Shown here piece by piece: positions 53,813 through 62,750 of a stretch of 64,000 nucleotides of DNA. The position numbers and the translations under genes are program-made. Each line of letters starts with the position of its first letter. Position 1 is the first letter of the stretch. The notes under the pieces were generated by a model. That model was not told the DNA's origin and made no database searches. It saw only the letters and a list, made by a program, of their open reading frames with translations. Source of the DNA: Rickettsiella endosymbiont of Rhagonycha lignosa (GTDB lineage: Bacteria > Pseudomonadota > Gammaproteobacteria > Diplorickettsiales > Diplorickettsiaceae); NCBI RefSeq assembly GCF_964031165.1, contig NZ_OZ035011.1:595001-659000 (forward strand), written 5' to 3'.

Positions 53813-54570
53813 CGTTGAATCCTATTTTGTATGAAGGCTCAACTAAGCTTGCTTATTTGAAAACGCGATAATCGTTGTTAAAAATTAAAACTGTTATTAA
53901 TACCTGAAACAATGACCGCTTAATTAATTTAAAAAGGGGTGAGTGTGTCAACAAGGTCCTTGCATAAGCTACTTTGCCTATAAGGCTAGTAGCATAGGTT
54001 TTAACTATCTGATTTTTAACACGGATTATAGGCTTGCATATTCTTAATATACCGTATTTTTTTATGCACACATTAATGATTACTGAGCATAAAATTCGCA
54101 TCGGAAGAACATCGTTCCAAATAAAAGGTTGCAAACTTAAGAAGCCGGACTAATTCTCTCATTTTGGGATTTAAATTTATTACCAAAAATAAGGTAAATT
54201 TATAAAAAACTAAAATTTTTTACTTTAGTTAGCTCTAATTACAAAACGTTGATTTCTTATCATTTCGTTCTGTTTGCATCAGAAAAAAGAGGGGATTAAC
54301 CCTAGCTATAAACTGACACGGGAAACTAAATCTAGGGTTATTATAACAGTATTTAGTGGGTTGGCAATTAAAAGAGGAGGGCTGCATGCCATCGGGTTTA
54401 ACGGGTGAACGTCTAATTTTTATCAGATTTTGTTTTACTTGAAAGTTTTGCTATGCTTAAGTTGGCTTCTACTATGGGCTATGGATTTGTCAGTGGGCTT
54501 TGTCAGTCCTTGGCTTACAAATTGTTCTTTAATGCTTTTTGCACTACTTTTTAGATGGGGAATTTTGCTT
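53813..54570. other. Long intergenic region upstream of rne and the lipoprotein gene
   Basis: This gap of about 760 bases is divergent: rne reads left and the lipoprotein reads right. No credible gene is seen; a 93-codon minus-strand frame at 53853-54134 lacks a binding site and looks accidental. It probably holds the long 5' leader of rne, which in other bacteria serves autoregulation by RNase E. An extended -10 (TGCTATGCT, 54449-54457) could serve the lipoprotein. Confidence 0.5.
54297..54340. repeat. Inverted repeat in the rne upstream region
   Basis: TAACCCTAG (54297-54305) and CTAGGGTTA (54332-54340) form a perfect 9-bp inverted repeat around 26 bases. It could be an RNA hairpin in a leader or an operator dyad. 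No partner regulator is identifiable. Confidence 0.45.
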
Positions 54571-54906
54571 ATGTATAAGAAGTTTTTGGTTTCTATGCTG
54601 CTGACGGCGGCGTTAGTCGGCTGTAATCATCAGCCTTCTGATAAGCAAGGAGATCAATCAGATACTGCGATGCCTGTGCAAGATCAGATGGCTAATCCTG
54701 CGAACTCATCCAGCTCGGATGATCAGCAAATGCCGGTAAATCCACAAGCTGTGGAACCTACTCAAACACCGCCTAGCGATACCGCGCCCGCTATGCCAGC
54801 GACACCAGATACATCATCTAACAATGGAACGGCAGGTACAGCGACACCCGAAGAACCTGCGAATAATGGTAATTCAGCTAACTCTGCAGCTGGGGACAAT
54901 AAGTAA
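54571..54906 (+). CDS. Small low-complexity lipoprotein
   Basis: The frame is open from 54430, but ATG 54571 gives a proper lipoprotein signal: MYKKFLVSMLLTAALVGCNH with lipobox LVGC (Cys18). GGGG lies 10 bases upstream. The mature part of about 94 residues is Asn, Pro, Ser, Thr, Gln and Ala rich and probably disordered, ending GNSANSAAGDNK. Such proteins are anchored in the outer or inner membrane; the function is unknown. A terminator separates it from gyrA. Confidence 0.7.
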   Translation: MYKKFLVSMLLTAALVGCNHQPSDKQGDQSDTAMPVQDQMANPANSSSSDDQQMPVNPQAVEPTQTPPSDTAPAMPATPDTSSNNGTAGTATPEEPANNGNSANSAAGDNK

Positions 54907-54969
54907 AATAATTGTAGTGGTTGTTGAAAACTACTGCCAGTTTAAGCCTTTTATGGTACTATATTTGTT

Positions 54970-55010
54970 GCAGATGAAGGGGTAAAAGACCTTCATCTGC
55001 TTTCATTTTA
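54970..55010 (+). terminator. Intrinsic terminator after the lipoprotein gene
   Basis: A perfect 11-bp stem (GCAGATGAAGG at 54970-54980 with CCTTCATCTGC at 54990-55000), 9-base loop, followed by TTTCATTTTA. It lies 63 bases after the lipoprotein stop and 33 bases before gyrA, so gyrA must start from a promoter within or after it, or be read through. Confidence 0.8.
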
Positions 55011-55033
55011 TGTATCATAGGCTTTGAGTTTTT

Positions 55034-57658
55034 ATGACAGAATCAGCGGCTAATGAAATCATTTCGGTAACAGTTGAGAAGGAATTAAAACAGTCCTACC
55101 TGGCGTATGCTATGAGTGTCATAGTAGGCCGGGCATTGCCTGATGTTCGAGATGGCTTAAAGCCTGTGCACAGACGAGTTTTATTTGCCATGAGCGAACT
55201 TGGCAACGATTGGAATAAGCCGCATAAAAAGTCTGCCCGTGTGGTGGGTGATGTGATCGGTAAATATCATCCGCATAGTGATGGGGCGATTTACGATACG
55301 ATTGTGCGTATGGCACAAACCTTTTCTATGCGTTCGGTGTTGATTGATGGCCAAGGTAACTTTGGTTCGGTTGATGGCGATTCCGCCGCTTCGATGCGTT
55401 ATACCGAAATTCGTATGTCAAAGCTGGCACATGCCTTATTAGCGGATTTAGCTAAAGAAACGGTCGACTTTGCGCCTAACTATGATGAAACCGAGCAAAT
55501 TCCTACCGTATTACCCACTCGCGTTCCCAACTTACTCGTTAATGGTTCTTCAGGTATTGCGGTCGGTATGGCGACCAATATTCCACCGCACAATCTCGCG
55601 GAAGTTATCGATGCCTGTGTTGCTTTACTAGTCGATCCTGAATTGACCATAGAACGTTTAATGCAGTTCATTAAAGGACCTGATTTTCCTACGGCAGGTT
55701 TGATTTATGGTAAGCAGGGGATTCTCGAAGCGTACCACAGTGGTCGTGGACGTGTGTTTGTTCGTGCGAGAATCGAACTTGAGCAAGATGAAAAATCGAA
55801 TAAACAACGAATTATTGTGACCGAGCTTCCTTATCAAGTAAACAAAGCAAAACTCATCGAAAAAATTGCGGAATTGGTAAAGGAAAAACGCATTGAAGGT
55901 ATTACCGCATTACGTGATGAATCCGACAAAGACGGTATGCGTATGGTCATCGAAGTCCGACGTGGTGAGAACGTTGATGTGTTATTGAATAATTTATTTG
56001 CTCAAACACAATTACAAGTCACGTTTGGTATTAATATGGTGGCTTTGGTCGATGGCAGACCCGTTTTACTCAATCTCAAGCAATTAATTACTGAATTTTT
56101 GGCGCATCGACGTGAAGTGGTAACACGTCGCACCATTTTTGAATTACGTAAAGCGCGAGAACGTGCGCATATTTTAGAAGGTTTAGGTATTGCTTTAGTG
56201 AACATTGATCCGATGATCGCATTAATTAAAGCAGCAAAGGATCCAGCAGATGCTAAAGCTCAACTGTTAACGCAACATTGGCAGTTAGGTATGGTAGCTG
56301 AGATGCTCACTAAAACCGATTTGCTTGAGACACAATTAACGCTAGATGCAGCTAATGAATATGGTGTAAAAAAAGGTGAAAATGTTTATCGATTATCACC
56401 CGAACAAGCACAAGCGATATTAGAGTTACGTTTACATCGTTTAACGGGTCTTGAGCAAGAGAAAATTTTAAAAGAATATCGCGATCAGTTAGATATTATT
56501 ATTGATTTATTAGATATTTTAAATCAACCCGAACGTTTACGTCAGGTTATTCATGATGAACTGATAGCGATTAAAGAAGAATTTGCTGATCCAAGGCGAA
56601 CCGAAATTATCAGTGTCGATGCTGAAATTAATGAAGAAGATTTGATTCCTGCTGAAGATGTGGTGGTGACCTTATCGCATGAAGGCTATGTCAAACGACA
56701 AAGCTTAGATGTTTATCAAGCACAACGTCGTGGTGGTCGAGGAAAATCTTCTGGCGATGTAAAAGAAGAGGATTTTATTGAACATTTGTTAATTGCTAAC
56801 ACACACGCCACCTTATTGTGTTTTTCTAGTGCGGGTAAAGTCTATTGGCTAAAAGTGTATAAATTACCCGAAGGCAGTCGCATCGCTAAAGGCCGACCCA
56901 TCGTTAATTTATTACCCTTAGGTGATAATGAACGAATTAATGCGGTATTACCTATACAGAATTATAGTGCTGAACATTTCATTTTTATGGCAACAGCCAA
57001 TGGCACGACAAAAAAAACCAGCTTAATTGACTTTTCTAGACCCCGTAACGACGGTATTATTGCGATTGATTTACGCGAAGGTGATCGTTTAGTGGGAGTT
57101 GCGTTAACCGATGGTCAACAAGATGTTTTATTGTTTACCAATGCGGGTAAGGTAATACGTTTTAATGAAAGTAAAGTGCGATGTATGGGTCGTACCGCCT
57201 GTGGTGTAAGAGGTGTTAAATTACAAGAAGGTCAACAAGTTATTTCTTTAATCATTGCTAAACCCGAAGGCTTAATCTTAACGGCAACCAGTCATGGTTA
57301 TGGTAAACGCACACCTGTTCCTGAACATCGTTTGACGAGTCGTGGTGGTAGTGGTGTAGTCGCTATTAAAACAACGGAGCGTAATGGTAATGTCGTAGCC
57401 GCTGTACAAGTATTACCTGCTGATGAAGTGATGCTCATTACTAATAAAGCGACCTTAGTGCGCACACGTGTTTCTGAAATTCGTGTCGCCGGCCGCCATT
57501 CACAAGGTGTGCGTTTGATACGATTGAATGAGGGTGAAACATTAGTTGGCTTAGAACGTATCGAAGAAGACTTAACAAACGATCCAGAGCAAACGGATAG
57601 CTTGATCAATTTAGCGGTTGAAAAAACTAATAATAATGACAACTCACCTGAAGCTTAG
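55034..57658 (+). CDS. gyrA: DNA gyrase subunit A
   Basis: GyrA cleaves and rejoins DNA in the ATP-driven supercoiling enzyme. The 874-residue length is normal. The N-terminal [20 protein letters not shown], catalytic Tyr in [11 protein letters not shown] (Tyr123) and six beta-propeller repeats in the C-terminal domain with the GyrA-box region [12 protein letters not shown] are present. At the quinolone-resistance region it reads [10 protein letters not shown], with Ser and Gly where E. coli has Gly81 and Ser83. The stop lies inside the start of pyrE. Confidence 0.97.
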   Translation: MTESAANEIISVTVEKELKQSYLAYAMSVIVGRALPDVRDGLKPVHRRVLFAMSELGNDWNKPHKKSARVVGDVIGKYHPHSDGAIYDTIVRMAQTFSMRSVLIDGQGNFGSVDGDSAASMRYTEIRMSKLAHALLADLAKETVDFAPNYDETEQIPTVLPTRVPNLLVNGSSGIAVGMATNIPPHNLAEVIDACVALLVDPELTIERLMQFIKGPDFPTAGLIYGKQGILEAYHSGRGRVFVRARIELEQDEKSNKQRIIVTELPYQVNKAKLIEKIAELVKEKRIEGITALRDESDKDGMRMVIEVRRGENVDVLLNNLFAQTQLQVTFGINMVALVDGRPVLLNLKQLITEFLAHRREVVTRRTIFELRKARERAHILEGLGIALVNIDPMIALIKAAKDPADAKAQLLTQHWQLGMVAEMLTKTDLLETQLTLDAANEYGVKKGENVYRLSPEQAQAILELRLHRLTGLEQEKILKEYRDQLDIIIDLLDILNQPERLRQVIHDELIAIKEEFADPRRTEIISVDAEINEEDLIPAEDVVVTLSHEGYVKRQSLDVYQAQRRGGRGKSSGDVKEEDFIEHLLIANTHATLLCFSSAGKVYWLKVYKLPEGSRIAKGRPIVNLLPLGDNERINAVLPIQNYSAEHFIFMATANGTTKKTSLIDFSRPRNDGIIAIDLREGDRLVGVALTDGQQDVLLFTNAGKVIRFNESKVRCMGRTACGVRGVKLQEGQQVISLIIAKPEGLILTATSHGYGKRTPVPEHRLTSRGGSGVVAIKTTERNGNVVAAVQVLPADEVMLITNKATLVRTRVSEIRVAGRHSQGVRLIRLNEGETLVGLERIEEDLTNDPEQTDSLINLAVEKTNNNDNSPEA

Positions 57659-58193
57659 TGTGGAAAAACAAACCTTACTTGATGCATTAATTAATATTGG
57701 TGTGATTAAATGGGGTGAATTTACCTTACGTAGCGGTGAAATTTCACCTATTTATATCGATTGCCGTGAAATTATTTCTTATCCCCCTCTATTACGCAAC
57801 ATTGCTAAGGCATTGTGGGATAAAATAAAACATTTAAAACCAAGCTTGATATGTGGTGTGCCTTATACCGCATTGCCGATGGCTACCGCTATTTCGCTTG
57901 AGCAAAACTTACCGATGTTGATGTGTCGTAAAGAAGCTAAAAATTATGGCACAAAAAAACAAATCGAAGGTGTTTTCAAATCGGGTCAAGACTGTTTAAT
58001 TATTGAAGACGTCGTGACTACGGGTGGCAGTGTGCTACAGATAGCAGATTCTTTAAAAAAACACGCTCTACAAGTAAAAGATATCGTTGTGTTAGTCGAT
58101 AGACAACAAGGTGGCAAAGAAGCGTTGTTAGTTGCAGGTTATCAATTACATAGTGTTTTTACTTTGAACGAACTTGTTCTAACTAAGAAGTAA
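57636..58193 (+). CDS. pyrE: Orotate phosphoribosyltransferase
   Basis: PyrE makes orotidine 5'-phosphate from orotate and PRPP in pyrimidine synthesis. The frame opens at 57618, but ATG 57636 ([12 protein letters not shown], 185 residues) fits the family length better. It overlaps the gyrA end by 23 bases and has no clear binding site, suggesting coupling to gyrA translation. Motifs: [31 protein letters not shown] and the PRPP loop [19 protein letters not shown] (about 118-136). The catalytic Lys and loop residues are present. Confidence 0.93.
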   Translation: MTTHLKLSVEKQTLLDALINIGVIKWGEFTLRSGEISPIYIDCREIISYPPLLRNIAKALWDKIKHLKPSLICGVPYTALPMATAISLEQNLPMLMCRKEAKNYGTKKQIEGVFKSGQDCLIIEDVVTTGGSVLQIADSLKKHALQVKDIVVLVDRQQGGKEALLVAGYQLHSVFTLNELVLTKK

Positions 58194-58240
58194 ACTAATT
58201 GCCGTTAAGTTTAATTACTTTTTAAATGCTTCGAATACTT

Positions 58241-58264
58241 CCTTCGCATTCGACAATGCGAAGG
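58241..58264. terminator. Hairpin between convergent pyrE and the gene at 58277
   Basis: A perfect 10-bp stem, CCTTCGCATT (58241-58250) with AATGCGAAGG (58255-58264), and a 4-base CGAC loop. No T run follows on either strand, but its place between two convergent stop codons suggests a two-way transcript end. Confidence 0.5.
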
Positions 58265-58276
58265 ATACTGTCGTGA

Positions 58277-59683
58277 TTATCTTCGATAGCTAGGTTCTGC
58301 AACCCGAGCCTCTTCTATGCCTTGCTTAGGATTTTGGATAGCGGCTATTTTCTTTTCTAATACTTTTAATCCTCCCGGCGCGGGTTTAATGTCTGATAAT
58401 TCAAAAACTTGGCGTGTAAAAGGATCTTCAAAAGGTATGAATTTTAAAATATTTTTTAAATCATAAATTCTATCTTTTGAACTGGGTAAAACAACAGGAC
58501 ATTCCAGAGCGGTACTGATAGACATAGAATCTTGATAGGCAGAGTCCAAACAGGCCGTATCAAGACCGGGATTATCCCTAGCGAGATTCTTGTTAAAACA
58601 ATAATCAATATAAAGCCAGGTTATTGGGGCAAAATCGAGCTTAGCATATTTTTTATCATAGAGAATTCTTTCTTCTATTTGCTGATAAGAATCGATGATC
58701 TTTCTATCTACTTGAGTAATAATACTCGCTTGCATGCCTACAAAAAAAGAGTTAGGTGAAGGAATATTTTTTGATTCATACGTTATCAAACCTATTTCTG
58801 TTAATAGTGACATAAGGGTCTGAAAATTTTCTTGATCATTTTTGCTAGGAGAGTTTTGTGTGCTTGGCCTTAGGCGAAAATATTTTCTATCATTTGCAAT
58901 GCGATATTTTGCTTCCAGCTGATAATGTTTTAAACTTGAATTCAGTACTTTTTTTAAAAATTTCTTATTTTCGAGAAAGGTTTCAAGTTCTACTAGATTT
59001 ATTTCTTCAATCTTTTCAACTTGCATTGTTTGTTTTACAGATGTTCCGTTTGGAGTTTCTCCTTTAAACACTGCCTCATGCTTTTTATAAGTGATAAGTT
59101 TATTTTGAGCCAAATCTTGTAGCATCGTCTTGAATCTTGCTTTTTTTTCTTCATTAGGAATATCTTTAGGTTGAGTCGCTTCCCTTAGATAAATAAAATC
59201 GGAGGAAACACTATGGGGATAGATGTCCACGCGAAAATTCGAACCTAAATCATAAAGCTTTAAAACTTCTAAAAATAAATCTTTACCATCAAAGCGTTTT
59301 TCTGTGGTTAAATTTTCATTGAATATAAGTCCATTATAGAGATAGTTTTTAAATTCTTTAATGCTTTCTATTTCATTAATTTTGATAATTTCTTTTTTTT
59401 CTATTGAGTCGTCTATTTTAAAATCTGCTTCCATATATTCATAAGCGATGAGTCCCTTTTTCTCAAATGAATCTAACATAGCCTCAAATTTTATTTTGGA
59501 AATGTGATCCGAAGGATAACTAGATTTTTTTATTATTGTGAGGTATCCAGGATCGCCCTTATATTTTCTATAGTATCCAATGAAGTAATTTTTATTAAAC
59601 CCAAAAAACTCTAAAGCTTTATTTAATAATTTTTTATAGGCGTCCCGTTGTTCTTTTGTTAAAGGATAAGGATTATTAAGCAT
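58277..59683 (-). CDS. Unassigned 468-residue protein built of three diverged repeats
   Basis: No known family is recognised. Three tandem units of about 110 residues can be seen. Each has an LxxxLxxYxLGxxF-type start, then a conserved block of the form FxxMLxxxxxxGLIxYExxxAxFK (for example FEAMLDSFEKKGLIAYEYME, FKTMLQDLAQNKLITYKKHE and FQTLMSLLTEIGLITYESKN), and then a Glu/Ile-rich helix. The C-terminal 140 residues differ. There is no signal peptide or membrane helix. AGGAG precedes the ATG. The modular, orphan and AT-rich character fits a secreted or host-directed protein, but that is inference. Confidence 0.6.
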   Translation of the reverse strand: MLNNPYPLTKEQRDAYKKLLNKALEFFGFNKNYFIGYYRKYKGDPGYLTIIKKSSYPSDHISKIKFEAMLDSFEKKGLIAYEYMEADFKIDDSIEKKEIIKINEIESIKEFKNYLYNGLIFNENLTTEKRFDGKDLFLEVLKLYDLGSNFRVDIYPHSVSSDFIYLREATQPKDIPNEEKKARFKTMLQDLAQNKLITYKKHEAVFKGETPNGTSVKQTMQVEKIEEINLVELETFLENKKFLKKVLNSSLKHYQLEAKYRIANDRKYFRLRPSTQNSPSKNDQENFQTLMSLLTEIGLITYESKNIPSPNSFFVGMQASIITQVDRKIIDSYQQIEERILYDKKYAKLDFAPITWLYIDYCFNKNLARDNPGLDTACLDSAYQDSMSISTALECPVVLPSSKDRIYDLKNILKFIPFEDPFTRQVFELSDIKPAPGGLKVLEKKIAAIQNPKQGIEEARVAEPSYRR

Positions 59684-59872
59684 ACTTTTTCTCCTAGTAT
59701 AAAAAGTTTTCTTTTCTCAAAGAAAAGTCCCTTCAAGATTTTTAATCAATCATAGCGTGTCTATTGGGTAGCGGTTTGTATAAAACAATAAAAAATAGGT
59801 TTTGTGTTATATAGAGACACATAATTCAGTTTGCTTATTTAAGCATGATAGGTAACTAATAAAAAAATAGTT

Positions 59873-59908
59873 TATAATAAGAGTCCAAAGGTGTTCCCTT
59901 GGATTTTT
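59873..59908 (+). promoter_or_regulatory. cvpA promoter -10 with terminator-shaped leader hairpin
   Basis: A perfect TATAAT at 59873-59878 lies upstream of cvpA, with no convincing -35. Just after it, TCCAAAGG (59884-59891) and CCCTTGGA (59896-59903) pair with one mismatch and are followed by TTTTT (59904-59908). This has the shape of an intrinsic terminator at the very start of the transcript, 26 bases before the ATG, so attenuation is possible. Confidence 0.35.
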
Positions 59909-59934
59909 ACATCTACTAGCTTAAGGTTTGCTCA

Positions 59935-60447
59935 ATGTCTACATTTAATTGGATCGATTACACCATTATTGCCATCATTGCGCTTTCGGTATTAATTAGC
60001 GTCATGCGTGGCTTTGTGCGCGAAGTGATTTCTTTGGTTATCTGGGTTGCCGCGATTGCAGTGAGCTTTATTTTTTACCGGTATATTGCTGATTTATTGG
60101 TGAATTTTATTCATTCCGATTCAGTCAGATTGGTTGTTAGTTTTGTTGGTTTATTCCTAGTTACACTCGTATTGGGTATGTTGATTAATTATTTAATTGG
60201 TCAATTAGTCGCAAACACAGGCTTAAGCGGTACCGATCGCGTGCTAGGAATTATCTTCGGTATTGCGCGTGGAATCTTAGTCGTTGTTTTATTGATGATG
60301 CTAGTTAGTTTAACGCCCTTTGCCAAAGAAGCTTCTTGGCAAGAATCGGTGTTAGTGCCGCATTTCCAACCCCTAGAAAATTGGTTAAGCAGCTTCTTGC
60401 CCGAGTCCATGCATAGTCATCTTGAATTACAGAAAGATCAATACTAA
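59935..60447 (+). CDS. cvpA: CvpA family membrane protein
   Basis: A 170-residue protein with four membrane helices. The N-terminal NWIDYTIIAIIALSVLISVMRGFVREVISL (cited by its NWIDYTIIAIIALS and RGFVREVISL parts) and the SGTDRVLGIIFGIARGILVV segment (about 97-116) are diagnostic for CvpA. CvpA is required for colicin V production in E. coli and is linked to purF and to envelope stress; here purF is not adjacent. AAGG lies 9 bases before ATG. A 36-base palindrome follows the stop. Confidence 0.92.
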   Translation: MSTFNWIDYTIIAIIALSVLISVMRGFVREVISLVIWVAAIAVSFIFYRYIADLLVNFIHSDSVRLVVSFVGLFLVTLVLGMLINYLIGQLVANTGLSGTDRVLGIIFGIARGILVVVLLMMLVSLTPFAKEASWQESVLVPHFQPLENWLSSFLPESMHSHLELQKDQY

Positions 60448-60475
60448 TTAGAATTGTGTCTAAAGCTTGCTGAAA

Positions 60476-60511
60476 GCGCTTACTGAGGTATGATCATACC
60501 TCAGTAAGCGC
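60476..60511. terminator. Perfect 36-base palindrome between cvpA and the ahpD-like gene
   Basis: The sequence from GCGCTTACTGAGGTATGA reads identically on both strands for 36 bases (18 bp each side, no loop). It lies between two convergent stop codons, 29 bases after cvpA and 12 bases before the other stop, so a two-way terminator or transcript-end hairpin is most likely. No long T run follows. Confidence 0.6.
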
Positions 60512-60522
60512 ACAGTGAGATT

Positions 60523-61071
60523 TTAATTATGTGTCGCTATATCAAAGGCAAGTGCTGCGGCATTTAATACCGATGCGATACGCACACTCGATTGTATCCC
60601 AAGCTTACTCATGCCTATTTTTATTAAGCCATGAGTATGGGCTTCAATGCACATACCACAACCATTGATTGCCGATACCGCTAAACAATTTAATTCAAAA
60701 TTAACTTTATCGATACCTGGATTGCCAATCACACTCATCCGTAAATTAGCGGGCATACTAGAGAAATCTTTATCATTAACTAAGTGAATAAATCGATAGT
60801 AAATATTATTCATCGCCATGATGCTTGCTGCAGATTTGGCAGCATTTATTTCTGTTTCTGATAGTACAGGTGTTACCTCTGATAAAACAGCTTGAATCAA
60901 TGCGGAATTTTTTATGCTATAGGCCGAGGCTAATGCAATTCCGCCGATTTGATTTTTAGTTAAATCCGGTGAACCTTCTTCGGTTAAAATGTTAGATAGA
61001 TTTAATTTAATATCTTTTGCATTATCTAACAGTTTATTTTTTAATGTTTCTATTGTCATTGTCATCATCAT
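60523..61071 (-). CDS. ahpD: AhpD-like alkylhydroperoxidase
   Basis: A 182-residue carboxymuconolactone decarboxylase-fold protein. The catalytic motif is GCGMCIEAHTHGLIKIGMS (Cys-X2-Cys and downstream His, about 135-153). In Mycobacterium AhpD reduces AhpC with help from a dihydrolipoamide partner. Here it lies directly after ahpC (18 bases between) on the same strand, matching that pairing, and AhpF is not present. The N-terminal half is helical and less conserved. The start has two Met-rich options; the annotated one is MMMTMTIETLKNKLL. Confidence 0.92.
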   Translation of the reverse strand: MMMTMTIETLKNKLLDNAKDIKLNLSNILTEEGSPDLTKNQIGGIALASAYSIKNSALIQAVLSEVTPVLSETEINAAKSAASIMAMNNIYYRFIHLVNDKDFSSMPANLRMSVIGNPGIDKVNFELNCLAVSAINGCGMCIEAHTHGLIKIGMSKLGIQSSVRIASVLNAAALAFDIATHN

Positions 61072-61089
61072 TTCCTCATTAATAGGGGG

Positions 61090-61629
61090 TTAGTCAACAG
61101 TAATCGTGGCTTCGCCTTTTTGCCAATTGCAAGGACATAATTCATCGGTTTGTAACGCATCAAGTATGCGTAATACTTCTTTGGCATTTCGACCCACGCT
61201 AAGATCCGTCACCATGACAAAGCGGATAATGCCTTCGGGATCAACAATAAATGTAGCGCGTTGTGCAACCCCTTCTTTTTTATCGAGTATGCCTAAACCC
61301 TGTGCTAACTCACGTTTAACATCAGCGAGCATCGGGAAGGGAAGATCACGTAATTCATCTTTTTGCTGTCGCCAAGCTAAATGTGCAAACTCTGAATCGG
61401 TACTGGCTCCTAATAAAATTGCATCACGGTCTTTAAATTCGTTGTTTAATTGACCAAAGGCGGCAATTTCAGTAGGACAGACAAATGTGAAGTCCTTAGG
61501 CCAAAAGAAAATTATTTGCCATTTATTGGCGTAGGTTTGATGACTAATTTCGGTAAAAGCGTCCTTGGCATTTGAGGATACGACTGCTTTAACCGAAAAT
61601 TCTGGAATTTTATCACCTATTATTAACAT
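61090..61629 (-). CDS. ahpC: Alkyl hydroperoxide reductase AhpC (peroxiredoxin)
   Basis: A 179-residue two-Cys peroxiredoxin that detoxifies peroxides. The peroxidatic Cys is in DFTFVCPTEIAAFGQ (about 51), and the resolving Cys in TDELCPCNWQKGEA (about 166-168). Its active-site Arg and Thr positions appear intact. The gene is divergent from oxyR, with an OxyR-like site between them, and is followed by the AhpD-like gene as its probable reductant. The binding site AGGAGA stands about 6 bases before the start. Confidence 0.95.
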   Translation of the reverse strand: MLIIGDKIPEFSVKAVVSSNAKDAFTEISHQTYANKWQIIFFWPKDFTFVCPTEIAAFGQLNNEFKDRDAILLGASTDSEFAHLAWRQQKDELRDLPFPMLADVKRELAQGLGILDKKEGVAQRATFIVDPEGIIRFVMVTDLSVGRNAKEVLRILDALQTDELCPCNWQKGEATITVD

Positions 61630-61692
61630 GGATTTTCTCCTGATATTATGTTTGGAAAGGCATAAATTACTTGATATTAAATCATAAGTATA

Positions 61693-61729
61693 ATATATTG
61701 TTATTATTAAATTGATAATTTAAACTTAT
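61693..61729. promoter_or_regulatory. Candidate OxyR operator in the ahpC-oxyR divergent region
   Basis: Four quarter-sites in OxyR spacing can be read: ATAT-N7-TTAT-N7-ATAA-N7-TTAT over 37 bases. This is the ATAG-N7-CTAT repeat with the G and C positions replaced by A or T. AT-rich DNA matches such a pattern easily, so confidence rests mainly on its place between ahpC and oxyR. Confidence 0.45.
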
Positions 61730-61739
61730 TATAAAAACA

Positions 61740-62639
61740 ATGAACACACGAGATTTTGAATATTTAGTCGCCTTGAGTGAACAGCGCCATTTTGGAAAAG
61801 CGGCTGAGAGCTGTTTTGTCAGCCAACCCGCGCTGAGCATGCAAATTCAACGTTTAGAAGCCAGCTTAGGTGTGAAGTTATTAGAACGTAACAATAAATC
61901 GGTGTTATTAACCGATATCGGTCTGGCAATAACTGAGCGTGCAAAACAGGTGCTCACGCAAATCAATGAAATTCACGATTTAGCCAAATTAGCCAAAGAT
62001 CCTTATAGTGGAAGGTTAACTCTCGGGGTTATTCCGACCTTAGCACCTTATTTGTTACCATTGATTTTACCTGCTTTATCGGAAAAATTTCCCCATATTC
62101 ATTTTTATCTTGTAGAAGAGCAAACCTTATCATTGATACAAAAACTTAAAACCGGCCGCCTAGATGTCGCATTAATGGCACATCCGATCGAAGAGTCTAG
62201 TTTTAGTTGCACTGATTTATTTCAAGAAGAATTTTTACTGGCGGTAGCGCATAAGCATCCTTTGGCGCAACGAAAATCCATTAATTTCTCTGATCTTCAG
62301 CAACAAAACTTACTTTTACTAGAAGAAGGTCATTGCATGCGTGGCCAAACATTGGATCTATGCCATAAAATGAATGTGAACGAAGTGCAAAATTTTCGTG
62401 CAAGCAGTTTAGAAACGCTGCGTCAAATGGTGGCTACCGGTAATGATGTCACGTTAATGCCTAAATTGGCCCAACAACAGCATGATGGGATTTCCTATAT
62501 TCCATTTAATGCACCTACACCTGCGCGATCAATAAGATTATTTTGGCGATCGTCTTCAGTAAAAACAACGGTATTCAAAGATATAGCGACTCAGATTAGC
62601 AAAATAATGGCTCAAAAAGGTTTTTGGCTTGAAAAGTAA
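61740..62639 (+). CDS. oxyR: OxyR peroxide-sensing LysR regulator
   Basis: A 299-residue LysR-type activator. The N-terminal winged helix reads RDFEYLVALSEQRHFGKAAE and SQPALSMQIQRLEASLG. The sensor cysteines are conserved as GHCMRGQTLDLC (about 198-207), equal to Cys199 and Cys208 of E. coli OxyR, whose disulfide forms on H2O2 exposure. The ATG at 61740 has no visible ribosome binding site, so translation may start from a near-leaderless transcript. It is divergent from ahpC and very likely its regulator. Confidence 0.95.
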   Translation: MNTRDFEYLVALSEQRHFGKAAESCFVSQPALSMQIQRLEASLGVKLLERNNKSVLLTDIGLAITERAKQVLTQINEIHDLAKLAKDPYSGRLTLGVIPTLAPYLLPLILPALSEKFPHIHFYLVEEQTLSLIQKLKTGRLDVALMAHPIEESSFSCTDLFQEEFLLAVAHKHPLAQRKSINFSDLQQQNLLLLEEGHCMRGQTLDLCHKMNVNEVQNFRASSLETLRQMVATGNDVTLMPKLAQQQHDGISYIPFNAPTPARSIRLFWRSSSVKTTVFKDIATQISKIMAQKGFWLEK

Positions 62640-62750
62640 GATTCCAAGTGATCTCTGTGCTGAATAATAAAATCTTGTTTCTTAATTTAATAGTTCCTAA
62701 CCTATTAAGTTTAAAATTGCAAATGTAATTAGGCCCTTGGGGAAAGCTTT

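Noticed and set aside
53853-54134. Minus-strand 93-codon frame upstream of rne
   Set aside because: No ribosome binding site, no recognisable protein character, and it lies where a long rne leader is expected.
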